A stretch of DNA of 64,000 nucleotides from positions 1 through 64,000 of the forward strand of contig NZ_REFZ01000016.1 of the NCBI RefSeq assembly GCF_003841465.1. The letters run 5' to 3'. Shown one piece after another: positions 54,060 through 63,567 of the stretch (position 1 is its first letter; every line of letters begins with the position of its first letter). Source of the DNA: Natrarchaeobius oligotrophus. GTDB lineage: Archaea; Halobacteriota; Halobacteria; Halobacteriales; Natrialbaceae. The notes beneath the pieces are model-generated. The model searched no databases, was not told the origin of the DNA, and saw nothing but the letters and a program-made list of their open reading frames with translations. Position numbers and translations under genes: made by a program.

Positions 54060-54983
54060 ATGTCTCGGTCCCGGGCCGCGGTCCGGATCGCGATCGCGCT
54101 CGTCGGAATCGCGGCGGTCGCGATGGCCGCGGCGACGATCACCTCCACGATCGAACCCGCCGGGAGCGACGGCCACGGCGGCGAGGAGACGGGGTCGCCG
54201 ATCGGGATTCCCCAGGAGGAGCCCGCCGAGACGGCACTCGAGGTGCCGGCGGTCGTCGAGTACCTGCTCTTCGCCCTGGTGATCCTGCTCGCGGCCGTCG
54301 CGGCCTGGTACTTTATCGCACACCGACGCGAGCTGGTCAAGACGATCGCGGTCGTTCTGGCCGTTTCGCTCCTGCTGGCCGCGATCGTCTACGCGCTGCT
54401 ACGGTCGAACCTGTGGGAGTCGGTCCCCTCGCCGCAGCCGATGGAGGAGCCGAACGAGAGCCTCGGCGGGCAGCCGGGCGACGGAGACGATCAGCGGCGC
54501 CAGCCCTTCTCGGTCGGGCCGCTGGTCGTGTTGCTCGCGGTCCTCACCGCGATCTTCGCCGGCGCGATCGCCTGGTCAGACCGGAACGATCGGACGGCTC
54601 CCCGCGAGGACGACGGCGTCGAACCGGCGGACGCGGCCGAGGGGAGTCGCGCCGAGGTCGGTGCGGCCGCCGGTCGCGCAGCCGAGCGAATCGAGTCGAG
54701 CGACGACGTCGACAACGAGGTGTATCGCGCCTGGCTCGAGATGACGCGCCCGCTCGAGGTGGATCGCCCCGACTCGAGTACGCCCGGCGAGTTCGCGGCC
54801 GCGGCCGTCGAGACGGGGCTGGCACGCGAGGACGTCGACGAACTCACGTCGCTGTTCGAGTCGGTCCGATACGGCGATCGGGAGACGACCGACGAGCGAG
54901 AGCGCCGGGCGGTCACCGTCCTGCGACGGATCGAAGCCGAGTACGCCGACGCTGACGATCGGACGGACGGTGAGACGCCGTGA
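54060..54983 (+). CDS. DUF4129 membrane protein
   Basis: A 307-residue protein with membrane segments at about 8-30, 63-87, 92-112 and 148-167. The cytoplasmic tail (about 215-300) has the DUF4129 pattern: NEVYRAWLEMTRPL, TPGEFAAAAVETGLAREDVDELTSLFESVRYG. It is the first of three overlapping genes (DUF4129, DUF58, third membrane protein), a cluster normally linked to a MoxR ATPase and cell-surface or transglutaminase-like functions. No MoxR gene is in view. Confidence 0.85.
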   Translation: MSRSRAAVRIAIALVGIAAVAMAAATITSTIEPAGSDGHGGEETGSPIGIPQEEPAETALEVPAVVEYLLFALVILLAAVAAWYFIAHRRELVKTIAVVLAVSLLLAAIVYALLRSNLWESVPSPQPMEEPNESLGGQPGDGDDQRRQPFSVGPLVVLLAVLTAIFAGAIAWSDRNDRTAPREDDGVEPADAAEGSRAEVGAAAGRAAERIESSDDVDNEVYRAWLEMTRPLEVDRPDSSTPGEFAAAAVETGLAREDVDELTSLFESVRYGDRETTDERERRAVTVLRRIEAEYADADDRTDGETP

Positions 54984-56977
54984 GCGAACGCGACCTCGGC
55001 CCCGGGGTCAGACCCTTCCACGTCGTCGTCGCGGTCGGCTCGTTCGCCGGCGCGATCGCGATCCTCGCCGGAACCGGGACGGTGACGATGACCCGGGCGG
55101 TCGTCGCTCTCGTCGGCGCCGTCGCGCTCGTTGGCGCGGCGGCCAGTCTCGGCCGTCGCCGCGACGCCCGGGAGTGTACGTCCACGCCGGATTCCGAGCG
55201 CCACCACCCGACCCCGGTTCCGGGTGAACACCTCACCGACGCCGTCGAAGCGTTCACCGCGACGACGGCGCGTGGCTCGTTCGTCAGTCGACGCACGGTC
55301 GACGGGCTCAGAACCGCCGCCGTCGCCGTCCTCACTCGGTTCGAGGGGCTTTCGGAGGACGACGCACGGGCCGCAGTCGGCGACGGCTCCTGGACGGACG
55401 ATCCGATCGCCGCCGCGTTCCTCTCGGAGGACGTCGAGTTCCCGTCACGATCGATCCGCGACCGCCTCGCCGATCGGTTCCGGAGAGACGATCGGTTTCG
55501 TCGCGGTATCCGCCGGACGGCGGCCGCGATCGCCGAGATCGGCTACGTCGGACTGAACGACCGAACCGTTCCGGACACCGTCACCCTCCGCCACCGGCGC
55601 TCGAGCGCGGACGACGACGTCGACGTCAGAACCACGGACGAACGCCTCCCCGAGGGCGAGGTGTCGTCGTTTCCCGTCAGTGCGACCGGCCACTGGGCCG
55701 GAATCGGCGTCGTCGCGCTGGCGGCGATCGGCGTCGGGGCCGTCGCGGAACTGCCCGCAGTGGTGCTCGCCGGCGTCGTCGGGATCGGCTACGCCGGCTT
55801 CGCCCGCACCGGCTCGTCGCCGCGGCCGACGCTCGAGATCGACCGAACGCTGAGCGACGACGAGCCCGAACCGGGCGACGAAATCGACGTCACCCTCGCG
55901 ATCACGAACGCGGGCGATCGGCCGCTGTTCGACCTCCGGTTCGTCGACGGCGTACCCGCGGCGCTTTCGGTCACCGACGGCTCTCCGCGGCTGGGCACCG
56001 CGCTTCGACCCGGCGAGCGGGTCACCCTCGAGTACAGCGTCACGGCCGCACCGGGCACCCACGAGTTCGATCCGGCGCTCGTCCTGACGCGAGATCTCTC
56101 CCGGTCGGCCGAGGGTGCCTTCCACGTCGGCGCTCCGACGACTGTGGTCTGCGAGCCCCGTCTGCGTCCGATCGCCGCCGGCGTGCCGCTACGGGCGGCC
56201 ACGACGACGTTCGCCGGCCGCCTCACGACGTCGGCCGGCGGTGCGGGCACCGAGTTCCACTCGGTCCGCGAATATCGCCGAAACGACCCGCTCAACCGCA
56301 TCGACTGGAAGCGCCGCGCTCGAACCGGCGAGCTCTCGACGATCGAGTTCCACCAGGAGCGAGCCGCGCGCGTCGTCGTGCTCGTCGACGCCCGGAAGGC
56401 GTCGTACCTCGCGCCGTCGACCGGCGCGGTCCACGCCGTCGACCGCGCGACCGACGCCGCCGCCCGGATCGCCGCGACGCTGCTCGAGTCGGGCGACACC
56501 GTCGGGCTGGCGGCGCTCGGCCCGACGGAACGGCCCGGCGACGCCGGCGAGGACGTCTGCTGGATTCCGCCCGCGTCGGGGAGTCGCCACCGCGTCCGCC
56601 TGCGCGAGGCGCTCGCGTCCCACCCGCAGTTTTCCTCGACGCCCCCGCTCGAGGAGGCTCGCTGGATCACCCAGCTGCGAACGCTCCGCCGGCGGTTACC
56701 CGCGGAGACGCAGGTCGTCCTGCTCACCCCGCTGTGCGACAGGGGGAGCGTCGTCGTCGCCCGCCGGCTCGCCTCCCGCGGGCACGCGGTGACGGTCGTC
56801 AGCCCGGACCCGACCGCCGAGCGCACGACGAGCCAGCAGCTCGCGCGCGTCGCCAGGCGGGTTCGACGGTTCGATCTCCAGCGCGCCGGAATTCCGGTCG
56901 TCGACTGGGGGACCGACGACTCGATCGACGAGGTCTTCGCCCGCCGCCTCGCGGCGATCGACGGGGGTGGTCGATGA
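54980..56977 (+). CDS. DUF58 protein with vWA-like domain
   Basis: A 665-residue protein starting at GTG 54980, overlapping the previous stop by 4 nt. The N-terminal membrane pair (about 14-50) is followed by a variable domain and a second membrane pair (about 235-272). A beta-sandwich (about 285-385) comes next, then the DUF58 core: FHSVREYRRNDPLNRIDWKRRARTGELSTIEFHQERAARVVVLVDAR (split here at about 425-475). The core is a vWA-like fold. It probably works with a MoxR ATPase in maturation of metal-dependent or surface proteins. Confidence 0.88.
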   Translation: MSERDLGPGVRPFHVVVAVGSFAGAIAILAGTGTVTMTRAVVALVGAVALVGAAASLGRRRDARECTSTPDSERHHPTPVPGEHLTDAVEAFTATTARGSFVSRRTVDGLRTAAVAVLTRFEGLSEDDARAAVGDGSWTDDPIAAAFLSEDVEFPSRSIRDRLADRFRRDDRFRRGIRRTAAAIAEIGYVGLNDRTVPDTVTLRHRRSSADDDVDVRTTDERLPEGEVSSFPVSATGHWAGIGVVALAAIGVGAVAELPAVVLAGVVGIGYAGFARTGSSPRPTLEIDRTLSDDEPEPGDEIDVTLAITNAGDRPLFDLRFVDGVPAALSVTDGSPRLGTALRPGERVTLEYSVTAAPGTHEFDPALVLTRDLSRSAEGAFHVGAPTTVVCEPRLRPIAAGVPLRAATTTFAGRLTTSAGGAGTEFHSVREYRRNDPLNRIDWKRRARTGELSTIEFHQERAARVVVLVDARKASYLAPSTGAVHAVDRATDAAARIAATLLESGDTVGLAALGPTERPGDAGEDVCWIPPASGSRHRVRLREALASHPQFSSTPPLEEARWITQLRTLRRRLPAETQVVLLTPLCDRGSVVVARRLASRGHAVTVVSPDPTAERTTSQQLARVARRVRRFDLQRAGIPVVDWGTDDSIDEVFARRLAAIDGGGR

Positions 56978-57675
56978 GCGACTCGAGTCCACCCGCCCCG
57001 GCCGGTACCAGCCGCCGATTCCAGTCGGGGGACGAGCAGCCGGGAACCGAACGATCGGGAACCGAGTCCGCTACCGACTCGTCGACCGACGGGGCATCGA
57101 CCGACGGGGCATCGACCGACGGGACGGATCTCGAGACCGCCGAAAAACGCCGAACCGACGGGGTCGAGCTCACCCGACGACCGACGAAGATCGCGGGCGG
57201 CGTCTCGATCGGCGCGATCGTGATCGCGACGGCCGCCGTCGTCGCGACGTCCGCGACCGGCGGACTGCTCGCGGTCGCCGGCGTCGGGCTGGTCGCGGTC
57301 GGACTGTTCGGCGGCCGGCCCGTCGGTCGCCGCCGCCTCGTCGATTACGGCTCGCTCGCCACCTTCGCCGGGGTCGTCGTCGCCGGCCTCGAGGGTGCCG
57401 CCATCGAGCCGACGCTGCTCGCGACCGTCGCCGTCGTCGTGGCCTGGGACCTCGGAGGGAGCGCGATCGATCTGGGCGAACAGCTCGGCCGCGAGGCGGA
57501 CACGCGCCGACTCGAGGTGGTCCACGCGGTCTCGAGCGCGCTGGTCGGTCTCGCGACGGTGACGGTCGGGTTCGGAACGTACGCCGTCGCCGCCGGCGGC
57601 CAGCCGGTCGGCGCGGTCGTCCTGTTGTTGCTCGCGGCCACGTTCGCGACGCTGGCGCTCGGAACGCGGCCGTAG
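56974..57675 (+). CDS. Multi-pass membrane protein of the DUF4129-DUF58 cluster (DUF7519-type)
   Basis: A 233-residue protein from ATG 56974, overlapping DUF58 by 4 nt. The Ser/Thr/Asp-rich N-terminus includes three near-identical STDGA units. Five or six hydrophobic segments follow from about residue 70. Haloarchaeal homologues in this position are, to my memory, labelled DUF7519. It probably forms a membrane complex with its two neighbours. Confidence 0.7.
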   Translation: MSDSSPPAPAGTSRRFQSGDEQPGTERSGTESATDSSTDGASTDGASTDGTDLETAEKRRTDGVELTRRPTKIAGGVSIGAIVIATAAVVATSATGGLLAVAGVGLVAVGLFGGRPVGRRRLVDYGSLATFAGVVVAGLEGAAIEPTLLATVAVVVAWDLGGSAIDLGEQLGREADTRRLEVVHAVSSALVGLATVTVGFGTYAVAAGGQPVGAVVLLLLAATFATLALGTRP

Positions 57676-57833
57676 TCGCGGACGTGCGGATCGACTGCGT
57701 CGGACGGGACGTGTTCGAGAGAGAACTGACGGACGAAGAGACGAGAACGCGATGGGAGGGACGCCGACCTGCTACGACGCGAGAAGACGAGTCGAACGTG
57801 GCCGCGTCGAATGTGATCGGCTCGAGAACGCGT

Positions 57834-58838
57834 TCAGGCGGGAGCGTCGAGGTACTTCTCGTTGAGTTCCCACTCGCCGTCGGCGTTTTTGATCATGTAC
57901 TCGCCGTAGTAGGGAACGCGGTTCGCGACGGTTTCGCGGAACGCCTCGCGGATTTCGGATTTCGTCATCTCGCCCATCGGGCGGAGGTCGTCGTTGCGGT
58001 TGAGACAGCCCTTGAGATACCCCTCGTGGGTGACGCGGACGCGGTGACAGTTGGCACAGAACGTCGGGTTCTCGACCGGATCGACGATCTCGACCATCCC
58101 GACGCCCGGTTCGTCCCGCGAGCGGGCGTCCGAGCCGTCGGCCGCGACCCAGTACCGCCGACGGTCGTGCATCTCCCGATGTTCGATCTCGAGCGCCCGC
58201 TCTGCGAGCCAGTCGTGGACGCGCTCGATCTCGATGTTCCACTCCGGTTTTCCCGTCAGCTCGGGCATGTACTCGATCAGTTGCAGCTGCAGTCCCTCGT
58301 TTTCGGCCACGTGGTCGACCATCTCCGGAACGTAGCCTGCCGTGTGCTCGAAGACGACCATGTTGAGCTTTACGGGGTCGAGCCCCGCCTCGAGCGCCGC
58401 GTCGACGCCCTCGAGCACCTTCTCGTACGCGCCGCTTTTCGTGACGGCGGCGAAGTCCTCCGGATCGAGAGCGTCCTGGGAGACGTTGACGCGATCCAGG
58501 CCGGCGTCCACGAGCGCCTCGGCGCGCCCGGGGAGAAACGTTCCGTTCGTCGTCAGCGAGACCTCCATCTGGTCGGGCGTTCGGTCGACGATCTCCTCGA
58601 GATCCTGTCGCAGCATCGGCTCGCCGCCGGTGAACTTGACCGCGTCGACGTCGAACTCGGCCGCAACCTCGAGAAAGCGCACGACGTCGTCGGTTTCCAT
58701 CTCGTCGTCCTGTGGGTCCATCGGACCGCGCGTGTCCCCGAGTCCCTCATTGTGACAGTAGATGCAGTCGAAGTTGCACCGATCGGTGAGCGAGACGCGA
58801 ACGCCGGTTACCTCGCGCCCGAACTCGTCGGTGAGCAT
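57834..58838 (-). CDS. moaA: GTP 3',8-cyclase, molybdenum cofactor biosynthesis
   Basis: A 334-residue radical-SAM enzyme. The CNFDCIYC cluster is at residues 21-28, [10 protein letters not shown] at about 71, and the second cluster [18 protein letters not shown] at about 252-269. The C-terminus is FTD/GG-like. It catalyses the first step from GTP to precursor Z. Single gene. Confidence 0.95.
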   Translation of the reverse strand: MLTDEFGREVTGVRVSLTDRCNFDCIYCHNEGLGDTRGPMDPQDDEMETDDVVRFLEVAAEFDVDAVKFTGGEPMLRQDLEEIVDRTPDQMEVSLTTNGTFLPGRAEALVDAGLDRVNVSQDALDPEDFAAVTKSGAYEKVLEGVDAALEAGLDPVKLNMVVFEHTAGYVPEMVDHVAENEGLQLQLIEYMPELTGKPEWNIEIERVHDWLAERALEIEHREMHDRRRYWVAADGSDARSRDEPGVGMVEIVDPVENPTFCANCHRVRVTHEGYLKGCLNRNDDLRPMGEMTKSEIREAFRETVANRVPYYGEYMIKNADGEWELNEKYLDAPA

Positions 58839-59005
58839 ATCACCCCGTTGCAGACGGATCCGCTTAAACTCGCCGGATATTTCGATCGTTCGTAACCTAT
58901 TTTGGTTTCGGATCGGACGGGCGAACCAACTCCGATCGATACGGGACCATCGCCGTTGATCAAAAGACGTATTGGGTTTCGAACCTGTTCTCTCGAGCAG
59001 AGACC

Positions 59006-59221
59006 ATGGTTGGTTCCCCGTCCCACTGGCTCCGGTCGAAACCCTTCGAACGGCAGATACTGATCCTCGCGCTGATTCTCGATCCGATCGGGTTCGTCGC
59101 GGGCTACCTCTTGGCCCCGTCGTTCGACGTCGACCCGATACTCGGCGGCGTGTACGGACTGATCGCCGCCAGCATGCCGCTTTCGATGTGGATTGTTCGG
59201 TACCAGCGAGCCCACTCGTGA
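59006..59221 (+). CDS. Small membrane protein
   Basis: A 71-residue protein with two membrane segments (about 18-36 and 44-62), separated by an acidic loop. It lies just upstream of another small membrane protein on the same strand; both may be co-transcribed. Family unknown. Confidence 0.55.
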   Translation: MVGSPSHWLRSKPFERQILILALILDPIGFVAGYLLAPSFDVDPILGGVYGLIAASMPLSMWIVRYQRAHS

Positions 59222-59237
59222 GCCTCGAGGCCGATAC

Positions 59238-59447
59238 ATGAGCACACCACGGACCGAAACCGGCCCGTTCGTTCCCCTGGTCGTCCTCTTCGTACTGGTT
59301 GCCGTCGCGATGGTCCCGCTGCTCGCGATGGGGCTATCGCTTCGCGTCGCCGCCGGCGTCCTCCTCGGAGTGGCGCTCGCTGTGCACCTCTATCTACTCG
59401 CCAGAATCCTCGCGGCTCTCGAGGCGCTTGCGGACGATCCGGGGTGA
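59238..59447 (+). CDS. Small membrane protein
   Basis: A 69-residue protein from ATG 59238. Two hydrophobic segments (about 11-30 and 34-58) are separated by a Leu-Arg turn. It starts 16 nt after the previous gene. Function unknown. Confidence 0.55.
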   Translation: MSTPRTETGPFVPLVVLFVLVAVAMVPLLAMGLSLRVAAGVLLGVALAVHLYLLARILAALEALADDPG

Positions 59448-59568
59448 GACGTCGCCGGCCTTCGAGATTCACTCCGGCGACCATCATCCTCGCCATCGAA
59501 AACGAATATCTGTGCATCTAACCCTTTTTTTCGGTCGATGGGAGAGAAGGGAACGGTATCGGGCGGGA

Positions 59569-59829
59569 ATGGGGAGGCTCACGCTGGCTGTGGCACTCGA
59601 GCACAACGGGATACGGACGAAATTCTCCGAGCGGGCGACGGAGTTTCGGATGGTCGGATCGGGGATCACGATGCGACCGAACGCGACGCGGATACTGGAA
59701 CGGCTCGGTATCGCGAGTGACCGCAGAGACGTCGGGGTGATGAACGAACACCGGCACGCGATGGCACCTCGAGCGGTCGAGCGAAGCGGCTCGGTAACTT
59801 TTATTACGAATCGGATATCCGAGATTTGA
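59569..59829 (+). pseudogene. Remnant of an FAD-dependent monooxygenase
   Basis: The frame reads MGRLTLAVALEHNG, SERATEFRMVGSGI and RPNATRILERLGI, which is the FAD-binding start of aromatic/PHBH-type monooxygenases (G-x-G-x-x-G-LTLA...). The normal first Gly of the Rossmann motif is lost (RAGMGRL), and the frame stops after about 85 residues. An intact enzyme would have roughly 370-400 residues. The rest is missing, so this is a decayed fragment. Confidence 0.65.
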
Positions 59830-59962
59830 GTTTCCGGAGAACAGACCAATGTCAGAAGTTAGTGGATCTGGGTGAAAAACGAGCGAAAACAACGAAAGCT
59901 CCGCTCCAGATTCTGTACAGAGGGGAATTCTCTGTACTCTTAAGAAACAATAAAGTTCAGAA

Positions 59963-60137
59963 TGGGGTCGGAGGGATTTGAACCCCCGATCGACTGATAT
60001 CTCCGGTGCGCCTCGGAACTCCAGAGGGTCATCACACGGACACTGATCAGGTGTCCGATCAGTATATCAGTCTGGAGTGTCGTCCCGGGCGCGGTGCCTC
60101 TGGAGTCAGTCGCCATGCCTGGCTTGGCCACGACCCC
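59963..60137 (-). tRNA. tRNA-Trp(CCA) with intron
   Basis: The exons give acceptor GGGGTCG/CGACCCC, discriminator A, D-arm GCCAAGCCAGGCATGGC, anticodon arm ACTGA-CTCCAGA...TCAGT (anticodon CCA), and T-arm GGGGG-TTCAAAT-CCCTC. An intron of about 101 nt interrupts just after the anticodon, as in Haloferax tRNA-Trp. Removal needs the archaeal splicing endonuclease. Confidence 0.93.
59999..60099 (-). ncRNA. tRNA-Trp intron carrying a C/D-box guide RNA
   Basis: On the minus strand the intron contains the C box GTGATGA, CTGA boxes (ACTGATATACTGA) and a CTCCAGA stretch complementary to, or copying, the anticodon region. This matches the known haloarchaeal intron-encoded box C/D RNA that guides 2'-O-methylation of tRNA-Trp. 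The exact intron ends may shift by a base. Confidence 0.75.
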
Positions 60138-60182
60138 TCGAGAATCAGTTGGGCGATGGTGCCTAAAGTGGTTTCGATTCGG

Positions 60183-61091
60183 TTACAGCCACGGGGCTCT
60201 CCCGTCGGTTTCGGTCGAGTCGTCGGCTGGATATCGTTCGTCGTCGGCCTCCGTCTCGTCCGAGTCCGAGCCGGTTCCCGGAAGTCCACTGTCGGCCAGC
60301 GGTCCCGTTCCGACGGCCGGAAGGAAGCCACCGTCGTCGTCCTCGGCGTCGGAGTCGTCGTCACGGTCGACGGTCAGATCGAGGGCGAACAGCGCGGCGA
60401 CCACGAGCGCGGCCAGCGGGGCCTGACCGAAGGCGAACCCGAGCAGGGATAGCGGCAGCAGGCCGAGCGCGACGGCGCTGCCGAACCGGAATCGGTCGAG
60501 GTCCATGTACTCCCGCAGGTACGGGCCGGTGAGGGCGACCGCCAGCGCGAATGCGACGCCGACGACCGCGGCGAGAGTCGCGTTTGCCATCAGCGCGGGG
60601 TCGTCCATCACGACGAACGACGCGCCGTTGAGATCGAGACTCGCGAGCAGTCCCAATCCGATGATGACTGCGGGATTCGGGAGGTAGTCGCCGATGGTCG
60701 CACTGGCCGTTTTGGCCGCGATGGCGAGGATCACGAGCGCTGCGAACCGTTCGATGATCGCATCGTCGACGACGCTTCCGATGGCGGGTGCCAGCGCAGC
60801 CTGGAGGAACGCGAGCGCGATGAGCGGGATGCCGACCAGTAACACGATCGTCGCCTGTTCGCGCGGCGTGCCGCTCATGTCCGCGAGAATCACCGCGACG
60901 GTGGCGCTGCCACCGAAGATGAGGAGGCCGATCTGGATCGCGCTCAGCGGATCGTCGAGTGCGCCCGCCAGGATCAACGCCGGGAAGACGCCATCGATGA
61001 GCGGCAGCATCATTACCAGCGCCAGCAGCTTCGCGTCACCGCCGACGAGTCGCTCGAGGCGAAGGGCGACCGGGTGTTCAGAGGTGCTCAT
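60183..61091 (-). CDS. DUF5794-type multi-pass membrane protein
   Basis: A 302-residue protein with about eight to ten hydrophobic segments between residues 20 and 235 and an acidic tail. The N-terminus STSEHPVALRLERLVGGDAK and LPLIDGVFPALILAG match what I recall of haloarchaeal DUF5794. Transport or sensing is possible but unproven. It ends 45 bp from the tRNA-Trp gene. Confidence 0.75.
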   Translation of the reverse strand: MSTSEHPVALRLERLVGGDAKLLALVMMLPLIDGVFPALILAGALDDPLSAIQIGLLIFGGSATVAVILADMSGTPREQATIVLLVGIPLIALAFLQAALAPAIGSVVDDAIIERFAALVILAIAAKTASATIGDYLPNPAVIIGLGLLASLDLNGASFVVMDDPALMANATLAAVVGVAFALAVALTGPYLREYMDLDRFRFGSAVALGLLPLSLLGFAFGQAPLAALVVAALFALDLTVDRDDDSDAEDDDGGFLPAVGTGPLADSGLPGTGSDSDETEADDERYPADDSTETDGRAPWL

Positions 61092-61575
61092 TACTCACGG
61101 ACGATGGCCGTGACCCGAGGCCGGCGGGTGGTGTGACGGACGATATCCTCCCCGGTGAGAAAGCCACCAGTTCGTCCAGTTGCGGCCTCGCGCTGTGAGC
61201 ATAAATGTCGTTTTCCCGAAGTTAAAACTGGAGGCGGAGTTCGCGTTCGTCCGACCACCGATTCGGGAGTCGCTGATACTCACAGCGTGCATACTGGAAC
61301 GGAGGCCGGGATTCTCAATAAACGTTGTGTGAGAACCGATTCCACGATTCGTTAGTCGAGTAACAATACTGTCCAGAAGCGGGTGGCGATGTACGCATCT
61401 GTAGCGGAGGGGCTGAAACCCTGCGCCACACCGGTCGCTGGCGGCGATTTCGAGGAAACAGCATCCGCCGGTGACTCGAGGATCGTCCCCAAAACGACCG
61501 GGCGCCTCGAGCCGGGGCCGGCCGGCGCGAAAATCGCAGGGTATTCAAACGACACCGGCGTACATCCGGCTGCGT
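61092..61575. other. Intergenic region before tRNA-Leu(CAA)
   Basis: No convincing gene. Short frames here lack typical composition or overlap each other. No repeat was recognised. Confidence 0.4.
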
Positions 61576-61658
61576 GCGAGGGTAGCCAAGCGGCCAACGG
61601 CGGCGGACTCAAGATCCGCTCTCGTAGGAGTTCGTGGGTTCGATTCCCTCCCCTCGCA
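61576..61658 (+). tRNA. tRNA-Leu(CAA)
   Basis: 83 nt. Acceptor GCGAGGG/CCCTCGC, anticodon arm GCGGA-CTCAAGA-TCCGC (anticodon CAA), long variable arm, T-arm GTGGG-TTCGATT-CCCTC. Its 3' end is duplicated downstream. Confidence 0.95.
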
Positions 61659-61705
61659 TCGCAAGATGCAGAAGGTCCTACGCGGGATCTTCCCTCGCAA
61701 AGCTT
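61630..61705 (+). repeat. 76-bp direct repeat, copy 1 (tRNA-Leu 3' end plus flank)
   Basis: The last 29 nt of tRNA-Leu(CAA) and the 47 bp after it recur exactly at 61842-61917, 212 bp downstream. Confidence 0.93.
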
Positions 61706-61841
61706 TACGGCAGATACGGTACCAGCGGTTGTGCGAGCGGCAAGCTCGAGATCCGCTCTCGGAGGATCTTCGCGAGCGGTAGCGAGCGAAGGCAGGGAAG
61801 TCGTAGCGTGCGAACGAAGTGAGCACGATCGTCTTCCCGAG

Positions 61842-61917
61842 GTTCGTGGGTTCGATTCCCTCCCCTCGCATCGCAAGATGCAGAAGGTCCTACGCGGGAT
61901 CTTCCCTCGCAAAGCTT
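61842..61917 (+). repeat. 76-bp direct repeat, copy 2
   Basis: Exact copy of 61630-61705 without a 5' tRNA half. A looser match of the anticodon-stem region lies at 61745-61760 (AGATCCGCTCTCG). It is a local duplication or attachment relic; the 136 bp between the copies hold no gene. Confidence 0.93.
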
Positions 61918-62067
61918 CTCCGGCAGATAGCTCGAAGAGAGTGGCGTAGCCACCGGCCTCGAGAACGAGCGAGACGCATTCGGCGCGCGGACCGTTCTCC
62001 GGGGCACTCTCGTCGTCGACGACTCGAGGAGGGGTGGCGTTTTATTCGTGGACGCTCATGTGCTCGT

Positions 62068-62532
62068 ATGGCGACAGACGACGTGGGCAACGAAGGGATG
62101 GGGGAGGCGATCGACATTTTGCTCGTCGAACCCAACCCCGGTGACACTCGTCTCTTCACGGAGAAGTTTCGCGACGCGAAGCTCATGAACGCCGTTCACG
62201 CCGTTCCCGACGGCGAGCAGGCGCTGGATTTCGTCCACCAGTGGGGCGAGTTCACGGACGCGCCCCGTCCGGACCTCGTGTTGCTCGAGCCACAGCTTCC
62301 CGGCTCGAGTGGGATGGAGATTCTCTCGGAGCTGAAAAACGAACCCGCACTCAGCGAGATCCCCGTAATCGTGCTCACGAGTTCGGAGACCGGCAAAGAG
62401 ATCGTCAAATCCCACGACTTCGACGCCGACGAGTACCTTCAGAAACCGGTCGAAACCGAGGAGTTCATCGAGTTCGTCCGGAACGTCGAGGAGTTCTGGT
62501 TCGCGATCGTCAGAAGCGAGGACGGCGAGTGA
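62068..62532 (+). CDS. Atypical response-regulator receiver protein
   Basis: A 154-residue single receiver domain from ATG 62068. ILLVEPNPGDTRLF has Pro in place of the usual acidic-pair residue. The phospho-acceptor loop reads LVLLEPQLPGSSGMEIL, with Glu at the Asp position. VIVLTSS and the Lys of YLQKPVE are normal. The layout belongs to haloarchaeal Rcp1-like receivers. With Glu for Asp it may be permanently active or phosphorylation-independent. It stands alone without an output domain. Confidence 0.85.
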   Translation: MATDDVGNEGMGEAIDILLVEPNPGDTRLFTEKFRDAKLMNAVHAVPDGEQALDFVHQWGEFTDAPRPDLVLLEPQLPGSSGMEILSELKNEPALSEIPVIVLTSSETGKEIVKSHDFDADEYLQKPVETEEFIEFVRNVEEFWFAIVRSEDGE

Positions 62533-62709
62533 ACGAACGAGCGACGGTCTCGGCCCGAGAGTTCGCGTTCGTCGTCTCCGGTTCGGCTGCGTTCGCCCCG
62601 CGGCGATCCCTGGTCGGTTGGTTTGGCGTTCGAACCGCGTTCGTCGGTGTTCCCGACCGTGCGGCCGACATTCCGATCGCTTTTCACCGCGGACGCCGGA
62701 GAGAGCGCA

Positions 62710-63516
62710 ATGAGCGACCACGGATCGGATCGACGTCGATCGGCCGTCGCGGCGGAGGCGGCGAAGGCGGGTGCGGCGGTGGCCGAAGACTCGTTTCGCA
62801 CGACGCTCGAGATCGAGACGAAGTCGGGAAAGACCGACGTCGTCACGCAGGCGGATCGGGACGCACAGGATGCGGTCATCGACTACGTCAGCGGGGCGTT
62901 TCCGGACGAGCCGATCGTGGGCGAAGAGGACGACGCGCTCAAACGCGTTCCCGAGGACGGACCGGCGTGGATCGTCGACCCGATCGACGGGACGAGCAAC
63001 TACGTCGACGGCTGTCGGACGTTCGCAACGGCGGTCGCGGCGGTCGTCGACGGCGAGCCAATCGGCGCGGCGATCGTCTGTCCGGCGCTGGGAGACGTCT
63101 ACCGACTGGGGCCGGACGGCGCGTTCCGTAACGGCGATCGGCTCTCGGTGAGCGAGCGGGCTGATCCCCGGACGGCGACGGTTTGCCCGACGCTCTGGTG
63201 GGACTTCGATCGGCGCGATCAGTTCGCGACGGCGACGAGCGTAGTGGTCCGTCGCTTCGGAGATCTGCGTCGATACGGTTGTGCCCAGTACGAACTGGGG
63301 CTGGTCGCGTCGGGTGCTCTCGAGGGCGTCGTCACGAATCTGCGGGCGCATCCGTGGGATTCCGTCGCCGGCGTCGGTCTGATTCGCGAGGCGGGCGGCG
63401 TCGTGACCGACCTCGAAGGGGACCGGTGGCGACACGACAGCCGGGGGCTGATCGCCTCGAACGGCGAAATTCACGACGAACTGCTCGAGGCGGCACGGGC
63501 GATCGACGGCGAGTGA
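62710..63516 (+). CDS. Inositol-monophosphatase-like phosphatase
   Basis: A 268-residue protein from ATG 62710. KSGKTDVVTQADRDAQ, then IVGEEDDA, WIVDPIDGTSNYVDG (about 93-107, metal-binding DPxDGT), and C-terminal RAHPWDSVAGVGLIREAGG are the IMPase/FBPase-IV signatures. It hydrolyses a sugar or inositol phosphate with Mg2+. Which one cannot be told from the sequence. Confidence 0.92.
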   Translation: MSDHGSDRRRSAVAAEAAKAGAAVAEDSFRTTLEIETKSGKTDVVTQADRDAQDAVIDYVSGAFPDEPIVGEEDDALKRVPEDGPAWIVDPIDGTSNYVDGCRTFATAVAAVVDGEPIGAAIVCPALGDVYRLGPDGAFRNGDRLSVSERADPRTATVCPTLWWDFDRRDQFATATSVVVRRFGDLRRYGCAQYELGLVASGALEGVVTNLRAHPWDSVAGVGLIREAGGVVTDLEGDRWRHDSRGLIASNGEIHDELLEAARAIDGE

Positions 63517-63567
63517 TCGGGAGCGAAAACCGGAAACGGTAAGCGACGTCCACGACGGATATCGGGT

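Noticed and set aside
55789-57525. Open frame of 578 codons on the minus strand
   Set aside because: It is antisense to DUF58 and its downstream membrane gene; Ser/Arg-rich with no domain.
61352-62007. Minus-strand frames over tRNA-Leu(CAA) and its duplicate
   Set aside because: They translate the antisense of tRNA sequence (starts such as MRGEGIEPT), a well-known false gene in haloarchaea.
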